Below are positions 35,323 through 43,581 of a DNA stretch of 64,000 nucleotides, one piece after another (the first letter of the stretch is position 1; each line of letters begins with the position of its first letter). This DNA comes from JAZGGS01 sp963714405. GTDB taxonomy: Bacteria; Bacteroidota; Ignavibacteria; Ignavibacteriales; Ignavibacteriaceae. The position numbers were made by a program, and so were the translations under genes. Location of the stretch: contig CAVQOH010000002.1 of assembly GCA_963714405.1 (NCBI GenBank), forward strand, positions 248,001 to 312,000. Reading direction: 5' to 3'. The notes below the pieces were generated by a model, which made no database searches, had not been told where the DNA came from, and worked only from the letters and a program-made list of their open reading frames with translations.

Positions 35323-36993
35323 TTATTTTAGTCTAAACGGAAGCATGATTGTAAAAGTTGTACCAATTCCTAAAATACTTTTTACCTCTATTTTACCTCC
35401 TAAATTTTTTATAATGCCATAGCTCACTGATAATCCAAGACCTGTACCTTTACCTACCTCTTTTGTTGTAAAGAAAGGAAGAAATATTTTATCAACATTT
35501 TCAGGATCTATACCTTTCCCGGTGTCTGCAATTTCTATTACTACACATTGCTGGGTAAGAGATGTTGAAATAATGATTTTTCCTGGTGGTGAAATTGCAT
35601 CTGCCGCATTATTTATTAAATTAAGAAATACCTGTTTTAATTGATTGCCATCTGTTAAAATTTCAGGCATTTCGCTGCAATATTTTTTAATTATTTGAAT
35701 ATTTGAAACGAACATCTCATGACCAAGCAAATCATCGACTACTTCATTTATTACTATATGAATATTATTTTGCTTTAATTCAACATCTCCCTTGCGAACA
35801 AAACTTAAAAGTTTACCTGTAATGTCACGGCAACGAAATGCTGCTTCTCTAATATTTTGTATATGCGGATTAAAATCATCAAAGGATGTATTAGCGGAAT
35901 ATTCGGGATTCATAAGATCTTTCATTAACCCAACCTCACTAGCAATGATTGCTAAAGGATTATTTATCTCGTGAGCTATGCCTGCAGAAAGTTCACCAAT
36001 TGATGCAAGTTTAGCAGCATGTTCTAACTGTGAATCAGTTATATCTTTTTCTCTTTCATTCTGCACTATTTTTTTTGTTCTAAAACTTATTATAATAATA
36101 CTTAAAACAATTAGAATTGCTGAAAAAGCAAGAATGTTAGATTTTAACTGAAACGAAAAGACTGAATCATCCACCGAGGCACTTTGAACAATGACTGCCC
36201 ACCGCGCATTATTCAACCAGGCAAATGCATAATAACCCTCATTACTATTTTCTTCCTCAAATATTCCTAGAATTGAAGTAACAGGTGGTTGAAATTTTGA
36301 ATTTTCAAGTACAGATCCAACATTTGGAGTTACAACTTGATAGATACCACTATCGTTAACAACAGATATGTTTACTTCATCCGGATTTTCCTGTGAACTA
36401 ATAAATTCATATAACTTTTTTGGATCTAAGGTAGCTCTTAAAATATTGCATTCGTCGTTAATAAGTCTTTTTATAGCAATAGTAAAATGTGGTTTATTCC
36501 TAAAACCCAGGTAATTATCGGTAATTATAAATCTTTCATCCTGTTTAATTAATTCCATGAACCATTGTTCATGGCTATAGTCACGATTTTCCAAATCTGT
36601 AAGAGCTCCATCGTATGAAGTCTGTACGCCGGATGAATTGAAAAATCCAATATCAATAAAAGTATCACTATCACGCTGCAACTTTTCCAAATATGATGTC
36701 ATTGCATCCTGTGAAGGTGGGATTGAAATTCTTGGATCATCTATGATATTTATAAGATTTACTACTCGTTCTCGTAAAAACAGATCGAGGGTGTTTGATA
36801 GATTCTCAGCAATTGCTTTCATATGAAGTGAGCGGCTTTCATTAAATAGCGTTTTATACTGGAACCAAAAAAAGAATGAGAGAATTATTAGTGGGGCAAC
36901 ATAAGTAATTAATAAACGGAAGAAATGTTTCCAACGTAAATCCCGGTAGTGTTTATCAGATTTACTGTTTCTATTTGATTTATTCTGTTTCAT
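35323..36993 (-). CDS. Membrane CACHE-domain sensor histidine kinase, block B
   Basis: A 556-residue kinase. Helix 1 is near residues 27-47, the periplasmic sensor at about 48-285 has the dCACHE look (DIGFFNSSGVQTSYDGAL, YSHEQWFMEL, PHFTIAIKRL), and helix 2 is near 288-308. The dimerisation/phosphorylation box is AGIAHEINNPLAI; the ATPase domain has NLINNAADA, ADTGKGID, LPFFTTKEVGKGTGLGL. No HAMP domain separates membrane and kinase. All catalytic motifs are present. Paralogue of 41721-43463 with the same sensor layout. It is the first gene of block B: kinase, CBS, REC-SLC13, receiver. The ligand is likely extracellular; sulfate or a related anion is a guess. Confidence 0.87.
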   Translation of the reverse strand: MKQNKSNRNSKSDKHYRDLRWKHFFRLLITYVAPLIILSFFFWFQYKTLFNESRSLHMKAIAENLSNTLDLFLRERVVNLINIIDDPRISIPPSQDAMTSYLEKLQRDSDTFIDIGFFNSSGVQTSYDGALTDLENRDYSHEQWFMELIKQDERFIITDNYLGFRNKPHFTIAIKRLINDECNILRATLDPKKLYEFISSQENPDEVNISVVNDSGIYQVVTPNVGSVLENSKFQPPVTSILGIFEEENSNEGYYAFAWLNNARWAVIVQSASVDDSVFSFQLKSNILAFSAILIVLSIIIISFRTKKIVQNEREKDITDSQLEHAAKLASIGELSAGIAHEINNPLAIIASEVGLMKDLMNPEYSANTSFDDFNPHIQNIREAAFRCRDITGKLLSFVRKGDVELKQNNIHIVINEVVDDLLGHEMFVSNIQIIKKYCSEMPEILTDGNQLKQVFLNLINNAADAISPPGKIIISTSLTQQCVVIEIADTGKGIDPENVDKIFLPFFTTKEVGKGTGLGLSVSYGIIKNLGGKIEVKSILGIGTTFTIMLPFRLK

Positions 36994-37069
36994 TACTGAT
37001 AATTCAATAATTTTTTATTCACGGGGGCGATAAAAATTTTTTAAAAATATTGCCACGACACCTGAACAA

Positions 37070-37094
37070 CTAATTATAATTGTTTTATAATTAG
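37070..37094 (-). terminator. AT-rich hairpin at end of block A
   Basis: Perfect 10-bp arms CTAATTATAA (37070-37079) and TTATAATTAG (37085-37094) with a 5-base loop. It overlaps the last codon of the carbonic-anhydrase-like gene. It has no long T-run on the minus strand, so it may slow, protect or end the block A transcript before the block B promoter. Confidence 0.4.
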
Positions 37095-37465
37095 AGTATC
37101 TCATTTACATTCCAATTCTCATCAACCCATAAACCAATTATTTTTAATTGTTGATACTTCTGTTTTATAAAACTTATTGATCCCTGTATGTGCTTAGTTT
37201 GTTCGACTTGATCTGATGGATTACCTGCACAATCATAATGCCCTACAATAGCAATACCAGCTGACTTGTGATTTTCAACTGAAATTTTAATTCTCTTTAA
37301 GATTGATTCAACTAAATTTTTATCAGTTTGCTTTGAAATTATCAAATTTGGACCCGGTTCAGTAATTAAATCAACGTATGCAGCATCAAACCGCTTTTGT
37401 AAAAACTTTATAACCGGTAATTGAATACGCCCATCCATACATGTTACAGCAGTACAAAATTTCAT
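37091..37465 (-). CDS. Beta-carbonic-anhydrase-like protein (short)
   Basis: A 124-residue protein. It has the two zinc-binding parts of beta-type carbonic anhydrases: CMDGR near residue 9 (Cys and the Asp-Arg pair) and GHYDC near residue 75 (His and Cys). It is much shorter than normal enzymes (about 200 residues), so it may be a minimal anhydrase or a zinc-bound sensor domain. It is the last gene of block A, 41 bp after the SLC13 transporter. A role in bicarbonate or pH balance during anion import is plausible. Reaction not shown. Confidence 0.6.
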   Translation of the reverse strand: MKFCTAVTCMDGRIQLPVIKFLQKRFDAAYVDLITEPGPNLIISKQTDKNLVESILKRIKISVENHKSAGIAIVGHYDCAGNPSDQVEQTKHIQGSISFIKQKYQQLKIIGLWVDENWNVNEIL

Positions 37466-37506
37466 TTTATTCTTCTAGTTGTTGTTCAATAATCTTAAAT
37501 AAATAT

Positions 37507-38973
37507 TTAATTTGATAATGTAATTGGCATTCCCATTAGTGGCCAGAAAATCAATACAGTTATACCTAAAACAATTAATAGAATTACACTTGCAGGAATT
37601 CCTGTTTTAAAAAACTCTCCTGATGTAAATTGTTTTGAATCATACGCTATGGCGTTTGGTGCTGCCCCAACTAACAGCAAGAATGGCATTCCAGCAACCA
37701 CAAGCGAAGAAAATAAAACAACTTCAGGGGCTACATTTAGGTAAGGTGCAATAACCAGAGCTACAGGAAGTGTTATTGCAATAGCTGCAACATTCATTAT
37801 AAAATTTGTCATCAGCAGTACAAGTACTGCAATGCTCATAATAAAAACAAACCAGTGTGCTTCATTAAACATAGTAAGCCAGTTAATTGCTATCCATTTT
37901 GCAGCACCTGTTTCCCAAAGACAAAAACCAATGCTCATTGCACCTGCAAATAGCAGGACAATATTCCAGGGAATTGCTTCCAGATCACTAATATCTAATA
38001 CCTTAAATACGAAAAAGAGAATGGTGGATACTAATATTATTGCAGTTTTATTTATAGGTTGAAGCAGCGGAACAAATGAAATTAATACCATTGTGATTAT
38101 CACACCAAAAACTATAACTATTGCTATAATTTCATTGCGCTTAAGTGAACCAAGTTCAGAATAAAGTTTTTTTGATTTTTCTTTTAAACCCGGTATAATT
38201 TTCTTTTCAGGTTTAAACATTATCATAATAAATCCCCAAAGTATAAATGTCATTATCCATCCTATGGGAAACATATAATAACTAAGTTCAAAAAAGGAAA
38301 CAGATTTACCCGCTATATCCTTAAAAAAACTAATTGCAATGGCACCTCTTGCTGCACCTAAAAGTGTTATAATGCTACCCGCACCAGCAACGTATGCCAT
38401 TCCAATAAAAAGCCCTTTGCCAAATTTTGTTGGTTTATTTCCTTCGCCATATAACCTGTAAATTGCCAGCAGTAGCGGGTAAATTGTTGCAGCAACTGCG
38501 GTATGTGCCATAAAATGCGTAAGTGTGGTTGTTACAATAAAACAACCAAGGTAAATCATACTTGTTCTTTCACCAACAATGGAAAGCATTTTATACGCCA
38601 AACGTTTTGTTAAACCTGTTTTTGTAAATACTAATCCAATCATTATTGAAGCAAAGATGAAGAGAACGGAAGGATCCATAAAATCATTAAAGGCAGATTT
38701 AGCGGGACGAATTAAAAATAATACTTGTAAAACTCCTATGGTTAAACTGGTAATTCCAATTGGAACCACTTCAAAAATCCACCATACACCTGCTAAAAGA
38801 AAGACAGCCAGTGCGCCTTTGGCCTCTTTAGATAATACAAAATGTTCACCCTTCGGATCAACGGCATCTGGTAAATGAGGCGCATAATAAACTGCTGTAA
38901 AAAGTGCAATTCCAAGAAACATAAAGAACAATCGTTTCAGTTCAAGTTTAAAATCAGCAGAAACGTTTTTCAA
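37507..38973 (-). CDS. SLC13/DASS-family anion transporter, block A
   Basis: A 488-residue permease with about 11-12 helices and a short N-terminal cytoplasmic tail. It has the DASS family frame (GVWWIFEVVPIGITSLTIG, two inverted halves, GAAPNAIAYDSKQFT near the end). At the usual SNT signature loops it reads MAHTAVAATIYPL and MTNFIMNVAAIAI, so the sodium/carboxylate site is changed. It is preceded by the CBS gene at 39050 and followed by a carbonic-anhydrase-like gene. In this neighbourhood import of sulfate is the best guess; a dicarboxylate or another anion remains possible. No receiver domain is attached, unlike the block B paralogue. Confidence 0.83.
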   Translation of the reverse strand: MKNVSADFKLELKRLFFMFLGIALFTAVYYAPHLPDAVDPKGEHFVLSKEAKGALAVFLLAGVWWIFEVVPIGITSLTIGVLQVLFLIRPAKSAFNDFMDPSVLFIFASIMIGLVFTKTGLTKRLAYKMLSIVGERTSMIYLGCFIVTTTLTHFMAHTAVAATIYPLLLAIYRLYGEGNKPTKFGKGLFIGMAYVAGAGSIITLLGAARGAIAISFFKDIAGKSVSFFELSYYMFPIGWIMTFILWGFIMIMFKPEKKIIPGLKEKSKKLYSELGSLKRNEIIAIVIVFGVIITMVLISFVPLLQPINKTAIILVSTILFFVFKVLDISDLEAIPWNIVLLFAGAMSIGFCLWETGAAKWIAINWLTMFNEAHWFVFIMSIAVLVLLMTNFIMNVAAIAITLPVALVIAPYLNVAPEVVLFSSLVVAGMPFLLLVGAAPNAIAYDSKQFTSGEFFKTGIPASVILLIVLGITVLIFWPLMGMPITLSN

Positions 38974-39049
38974 TTTTTTTCACCCTTTTAATATTTGTTA
39001 CAAGTTTAGTGTAAATGTGAATACCTGATCAAAATATCTTGTTTAAAAA

Positions 39050-39604
39050 TTAATCACAGCAAGAGCTAATCTTGTTCGAAATTTCTCTAAATACATCTGT
39101 CAATCTTAATATTCCTACTATTTCGCTTCCTTTGGTTACAATCAGTGATTGATGTTTTCCCATTACTAATTGATGAATGGCTTCGTTTAAAGATGCTGCA
39201 TCCTCAACAAATTCTCCTTCTGTTGGGGTATACATAATCTGTTTAACCATAATCTGTGCTGCTTTTTTACAGATGTCATCAAGTGCGTTCTCCCAAAGAT
39301 GATATTCTTTATAAGTATATTTCATATAACCTTTATTAAAGCCAAACCGGTTGAGTGATTGTGGTTCATCAATTTTTTGATATTTTGGTTCTAATGCTCT
39401 TATTACATCCAGTTGGCTCACCTTACCTACAATGCGATTATTCCTATCGGTTATAAGTATTGCTCTATGTTTATCCCTGGATTCATCTACATTTTTTTGA
39501 GCAATTTTTAATGCCTTTACTGCTTCACCAAGGGTAGCATCTTCTGATACGGTTGCATAACCCGAAAGAGGCACCATTAAATCTTTTACAGTTAAATTTT
39601 CCAT
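39050..39604 (-). CDS. CBS-domain pair protein, block A
   Basis: A 184-residue paralogue of 34740-35300. CBS1 begins VKDLMVPLSGYATVSEDATL and ends GKVSQLDVIRAL; CBS2 runs from VKQIMYTPTEGEFVEDAASL to IVGILRLTDVFREI. The same insert (KEYHLWENALDDI) lies between them. GGAGAAAAAC precedes the ATG. It sits between the receiver genes and the SLC13 transporter, as its paralogue does. This conserved position supports a direct role in controlling the carrier. Confidence 0.8.
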   Translation of the reverse strand: MENLTVKDLMVPLSGYATVSEDATLGEAVKALKIAQKNVDESRDKHRAILITDRNNRIVGKVSQLDVIRALEPKYQKIDEPQSLNRFGFNKGYMKYTYKEYHLWENALDDICKKAAQIMVKQIMYTPTEGEFVEDAASLNEAIHQLVMGKHQSLIVTKGSEIVGILRLTDVFREISNKISSCCD

Positions 39605-39676
39605 GTTTTTCTCCTTCTTTGTAAAAGAATCATTAACATCTGCTTAAAAAATAGATGAAATGAAGAGTTGCCGTTA

Positions 39677-40105
39677 TTACCATCCACGTTTTTTAACAAT
39701 GTTATTAATCTCAGCTTGCCGAATTCTGTCTCTCTGTCCCTCTACCAATTTGTATGCTTTATTTAGCATTTCCACTAAATCTTCAGTTTCAGTTGGTTTC
39801 ATAAGATAATCGTAAGCACCATTTTTCATTCCTTCAATTGCTGATTTAACCGTTGCATGACCAGTCAGCATTATAACCTGAGCCAGTTGTTCTAAATTTT
39901 TTAATTCCTTAAGTGTTTCAATACCGCTTTTACCAGGCATTTGAACATCCAGCACAATAACATCAAATTCGTTATTCTTTACAAGATTTATGGCTTCATC
40001 TCCGCTACACGCTGTAGTTACTTTATAATCTCTAATTTTTAGTCGTTCGGCAAGGGATTCTACAAAATCTTTTTCATCATCAACTAAGAGTACATTAATT
40101 TCCAT
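39677..40105 (-). CDS. Receiver-domain protein, block A (third)
   Basis: A 142-residue response regulator with a complete receiver: acidic pair VDDE, phospho-acceptor in VIVLDVQMPG, Thr in IMLTGHA, Lys in YLMKPTE. A 22-residue basic tail follows (LVEGQRDRIRQAEINNIVKK). There is no DNA-binding or enzymatic output. It is the third receiver in the block (after 41346 and 40125), placed directly before the CBS-SLC13 pair. Multiple stand-alone receivers point to a branched or multi-step phosphorelay. Confidence 0.82.
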   Translation of the reverse strand: MEINVLLVDDEKDFVESLAERLKIRDYKVTTACSGDEAINLVKNNEFDVIVLDVQMPGKSGIETLKELKNLEQLAQVIMLTGHATVKSAIEGMKNGAYDYLMKPTETEDLVEMLNKAYKLVEGQRDRIRQAEINNIVKKRGW

Positions 40106-40124
40106 TTATACTATTCCTTAAAAA

Positions 40125-40610
40125 TTATTTTTCTTTTTTATCATCCTTTTTTTCATTGTTTTCTTCATCTGATTCAAGAATATCTTTCGCGGTATCAAAT
40201 TCACCGGCTTCAGCAAAGGTTGCTGCCATCATACTACTTTCAAACTTTTGCTTATATGCTTTTTTTATTTTCTTCATTAGTGTATCTATTTCTACCGGTT
40301 TCTGAAGATATTCAAATGCACCGAGTTTTCTCGCCTCTTTTTCATCTTTATCAGATCCATGACCAGTTAACATTATAACCTGTACGTTAGGGTATGCTTT
40401 TCTAATACGTCTTAGAACCTCCATTCCATCAATTCCGGGCATTTTAAGATCCAAAACTACAACATCAGGTAAATCATCATTGATACGCTTTAAAGCTTCT
40501 TCCCCATTTAAAGCAACATCCGAATCATGATCACGCATTCTGATTCTCTCAGAAAGTGTTTCTACGAATTCTTTTTCGTCATCAACTAAAAGAATTTTTA
40601 TTTTTTCCAT
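40125..40610 (-). CDS. Receiver-domain protein, block A (second)
   Basis: A 161-residue response regulator: receiver with VDDE, VVLDLKMPG, IMLTGHG and YLQKPVE. The tail of about 40 residues (MMAATFAEAGEFDTAKDILE) forms a short helical, TPR-like unit and ends in a strongly acidic-basic stretch (SDEENNEKKDDKKEK). It closely resembles the receiver at 32190 in block B and the receiver fused to the transporter. No DNA-binding domain. It lies 19 bp before the third receiver gene. Confidence 0.82.
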   Translation of the reverse strand: MEKIKILLVDDEKEFVETLSERIRMRDHDSDVALNGEEALKRINDDLPDVVVLDLKMPGIDGMEVLRRIRKAYPNVQVIMLTGHGSDKDEKEARKLGAFEYLQKPVEIDTLMKKIKKAYKQKFESSMMAATFAEAGEFDTAKDILESDEENNEKKDDKKEK

Positions 40611-40647
40611 TCTTATTATTCCTTACTTGAAAAATTTTTACTCTGTT

Positions 40648-41328
40648 TTATAATTGCTCATTAGTAAAAGTTAGTGTAATGCTTTTTTCTAATTTGTTAA
40701 ATTCAACAGTTCCATTAAGAGAACTCATAGCTTCATATAAGCTAACAAGCTCATTGTTAGATGATTCATCACTAAATAACTTTTCTTGGTCTATAAATTT
40801 GCCATCAAATGTAATAATGAATGAATAATTTCTTTCATCCGTTAAAGTTTGTACAGTAAGTTTTCCACCTTCTGATGAAATGTTTAAGAAATAAGTTATA
40901 GTATAAAAGATGGCCATTTGCAGCTGCAGAGGACAGGTTGTTATGTTAAGTGTTTTTCCTTCGGGAATAGATAACAGTTCTACATTTTTATTTCTAGCAA
41001 ACCTCTGAGTTAAAAAAACCAGGTGATCAATAATATCATTAATTTCAACAGTTGCAGTGTGCTCATCTGCAAGGTGAGAAAATTTGTTAAGCTGGTTTGT
41101 TAATTTCACACAACGCTCTACCTGCTGCTTAATTCTCGGTACGGCGTTGAGAAATTTTTCATGATGCGGAAATGAATCGGTTGAGGAAACGGTAAGTAAA
41201 TCTTCCAATAATCCGGAAATTTCTTTAATACTTGCAAGTGCATTGTTTATTTCGTGCGTAACACCTGCAGCAATTTTGCCTATAAACGCAATCTCTTTTC
41301 CACTAATAACATTCATGCTTATGCTCAT
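40648..41328 (-). CDS. Degenerate histidine-kinase-like phosphotransfer protein
   Basis: A 226-residue soluble protein. It has a good dimerisation/phosphorylation box (AAGVTHEINNALASI, His near residue 25) and the following helical hairpin. The ATPase half is worn down: the N-box reads MAIFYTITYFLN without the key Asn pattern, the G1 motif is reduced to FDGKFI, and no G2 GxGLGL is found. It probably cannot bind ATP well and would serve as a phosphotransfer or dimer-docking protein between the kinase at 41721 and the receivers around it. No sensor or membrane domain. It lies between two receiver genes. Confidence 0.7.
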   Translation of the reverse strand: MSISMNVISGKEIAFIGKIAAGVTHEINNALASIKEISGLLEDLLTVSSTDSFPHHEKFLNAVPRIKQQVERCVKLTNQLNKFSHLADEHTATVEINDIIDHLVFLTQRFARNKNVELLSIPEGKTLNITTCPLQLQMAIFYTITYFLNISSEGGKLTVQTLTDERNYSFIITFDGKFIDQEKLFSDESSNNELVSLYEAMSSLNGTVEFNKLEKSITLTFTNEQL

Positions 41329-41345
41329 AGAGATAGTTTTTTCTT

Positions 41346-41711
41346 TTAACCTTCTATAGCTTCCTGAATTTTGTCTATCAAAACATTTAAGTCACATGGT
41401 TTCATCAAATAATCAAAAGCTCCTTGCTTCAATCCCTCTGCACCCTGCTCGTTAGAACCATAACCCGTTAATAGAATAACGGGAATATTCATTTCTAATG
41501 CATTCATTTGTTTCAGTATATCTATGCCGCTAAGTCCTGGCATCATAACATCTAATACAACAACTTGCGGTGGATTTGCTTTAATTAATTTTAAAGCAGT
41601 TTCACCATCAGTTGCAGTTTGCGTTTTAAATCCTCTTAATTCTAATCTCTCGGCAATAGTAGTTACCAGTTCCTCTTCATCATCAACAATAATTACACTA
41701 TAGTTGCTCAT
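41346..41711 (-). CDS. Stand-alone receiver protein, block A (first)
   Basis: A 121-residue CheY-like receiver with no extra domain. Key residues: VDDEEE, phospho-Asp in VVLDVMMPG, Thr in ILLTGYG, Lys in YLMKPCD. It lies 9 bp after the kinase gene at 41721, so it is the likely first phosphate acceptor. The degenerate kinase-like protein follows by 17 bp, so a kinase-receiver-phosphotransfer-receiver order is possible. Confidence 0.84.
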   Translation of the reverse strand: MSNYSVIIVDDEEELVTTIAERLELRGFKTQTATDGETALKLIKANPPQVVVLDVMMPGLSGIDILKQMNALEMNIPVILLTGYGSNEQGAEGLKQGAFDYLMKPCDLNVLIDKIQEAIEG

Positions 41712-41720
41712 ATGGTTCTT

Positions 41721-43463
41721 TTATACTTTTTTTTGATACTTTGGCAGCAAAATTGTAAAAGTGGAACCTTCTCCTTCTTTGCTTTCAACAGAGATTGTTC
41801 CACCCATTTTTTTAATAATACCATAAGTAATTGGAAGACCTAAACCTGTACCATAACCTTTTTTAGTAGTAAAAAATGGTTCAAAAATATTTGATAAATC
41901 CTTTTCTGACATTCCGCAACCATTATCTTTAATTGAAACTCCTTCATGGTCATCATCTTCCATCCACGTTTTGATGATAATTTTTCCACCATCACTAACC
42001 GCTGCAAACCCATTGGCTAGAATGTTTAGGATTACTTGCTGTAGCTGCGAACGATCAGAGGATATTAAAGGCAGGCTGGCTTCAAATTGTCTTTCAACAA
42101 TAATATTTCTATGCAGTGCCTCTTTTTCAAGAAAACCAATTACTTCCTCAATCACCTCATTTAAATCCAATTCTTCAAATTCTATTTCCATTCTTCTGGC
42201 AAAACCCAGTAACCTGTGCGTAATGATACTGCAACGATCTACTGATTGAAGGATTGAGTTAGTAAGTTGAACAATTTTGGTTTTCTCTTTAAAATCAGCC
42301 CCAGCATCTATTAGATCCTTCATCAATCCTGCTTTTTGGCATATAATTGCTAGCGGGTTATTAATTTCGTGTGCAACACCTGCAGCAAGTCTTCCAATAG
42401 AAGAAAGTTTTTGCGAATGTTCCAATTCACGAAATGCCAATTCCCGTTTTTCATCAGCTTCTTTAATATGCTTTACTTGAATATCTGTTAATTTAAATAC
42501 GAGTAATACTATTACTAAAACACTTGCAAGAAAAATGAAAAATATTTCTGTACGGAATGTAAACCAAGTTTTAAGGATTAAAGAACTTGGTTTTACAACT
42601 ACTAACGTAAATTCAGGTTCTACAAAACGAGTGTAAGCCATAAATATTTCACGTCCCTCGCTATCAACTGCTTCAGTTAAATAAGTGCCTTGCCCACCAC
42701 GCGGAATTGATAGTGAACAATTTTCAAGAATTTTACCGTAAAATCTTGAATCAGTTTGAAGAATCCCTTCTTTGTTTATTATGAATGCATCACTTTCCTG
42801 ATCGAGTTCCATTGTAGCAATAATTTCTTCAAACTCTTTTGTATCAATAGTTGCACGAAGTATCCAGCATTTATCTTCTTCAGACAAATTTTGTATAGCA
42901 ATTGCTATGTGGGGAAATTTTCTGTAACCCAAAAACACATCACTTATATGGCAGCCCTTTACTAGTACTTCGTGAAACCAGTTCTGCTGAGAGTAATCTT
43001 TTCCCATAAGATCATAGGGACCCGCATAGCTAACTAGTTCTCCAGTGCTGTTTATTAATGCAAGATCAATAAAACCTTCAAATTCTTTTTTAAGTACTAA
43101 CAAAATCCTGTTTAATGTTTTCTCATTGGAAATATCCTGGCAGGAGTAAGCTGAAGATATAAATCTTATGGTAGATACGTGTTCTTCCAGAAATAGTTCG
43201 AAGGAACGCTTGGTTTTATTTGTTAACACGTTAAGCGGGTTTAGAATTTCCGCTTTCAAACTTTTTTGATACTGGTAGTAATTTATGGTTGCCATTAGTG
43301 AGAGAGGAATTATCGTAACCAGTATCATCAAAATGATAATATTTCTTCGAAGTGCACGGTAACGTTCAGGTGATGTGCCCTCATCAGGGAATCTTAAGAT
43401 GGATTTAGCAATATACTCCCGGATTTTTTTAAGTCGCGAATTTTCTTTTGGCGGCTTATCCAC
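41721..43463 (-). CDS. Membrane CACHE-domain sensor histidine kinase, block A
   Basis: A 580-residue kinase, paralogue of 35323-36993. Helix 1 is near residues 42-62, the periplasmic dCACHE-type sensor at 63-300 (IDLALINSTGELVSYAGPY, YSQQNWFHEV, PHIAIAIQNL), helix 2 near 305-325. The kinase core has AAGVAHEINNPLAI, NILANGFAAV, IKDNGCGMS, EPFFTTKKGYGTGLGL. All catalytic motifs are intact. It is the first gene of block A, with an AACCG/CGGTT inverted repeat at 43509-43526 about 46 bp before the start. It directly follows the qmoC end of the sulfate-reduction cluster, which suggests it senses an anion linked to that process. Confidence 0.88.
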   Translation of the reverse strand: MDKPPKENSRLKKIREYIAKSILRFPDEGTSPERYRALRRNIIILMILVTIIPLSLMATINYYQYQKSLKAEILNPLNVLTNKTKRSFELFLEEHVSTIRFISSAYSCQDISNEKTLNRILLVLKKEFEGFIDLALINSTGELVSYAGPYDLMGKDYSQQNWFHEVLVKGCHISDVFLGYRKFPHIAIAIQNLSEEDKCWILRATIDTKEFEEIIATMELDQESDAFIINKEGILQTDSRFYGKILENCSLSIPRGGQGTYLTEAVDSEGREIFMAYTRFVEPEFTLVVVKPSSLILKTWFTFRTEIFFIFLASVLVIVLLVFKLTDIQVKHIKEADEKRELAFRELEHSQKLSSIGRLAAGVAHEINNPLAIICQKAGLMKDLIDAGADFKEKTKIVQLTNSILQSVDRCSIITHRLLGFARRMEIEFEELDLNEVIEEVIGFLEKEALHRNIIVERQFEASLPLISSDRSQLQQVILNILANGFAAVSDGGKIIIKTWMEDDDHEGVSIKDNGCGMSEKDLSNIFEPFFTTKKGYGTGLGLPITYGIIKKMGGTISVESKEGEGSTFTILLPKYQKKV

Positions 43464-43508
43464 AAGTAATATCTCCAGTTTTGAACAATTATTCTAAATG
43501 TGTTCTAT

Positions 43509-43526
43509 AACCGATTAATTACGGTT
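43509..43526 (-). promoter_or_regulatory. Small inverted repeat before the block A kinase
   Basis: AACCG (43509-43513) and CGGTT (43522-43526) with an ATTAATTA centre, 46 bp upstream of the kinase start. The symmetry suits an operator, but the arms are short and it could be chance. Confidence 0.25.
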
Positions 43527-43581
43527 GTTACCAGAATTTAAACACTCAAACTTTAATTACAAAAAGCAAATAAAAATGTTT

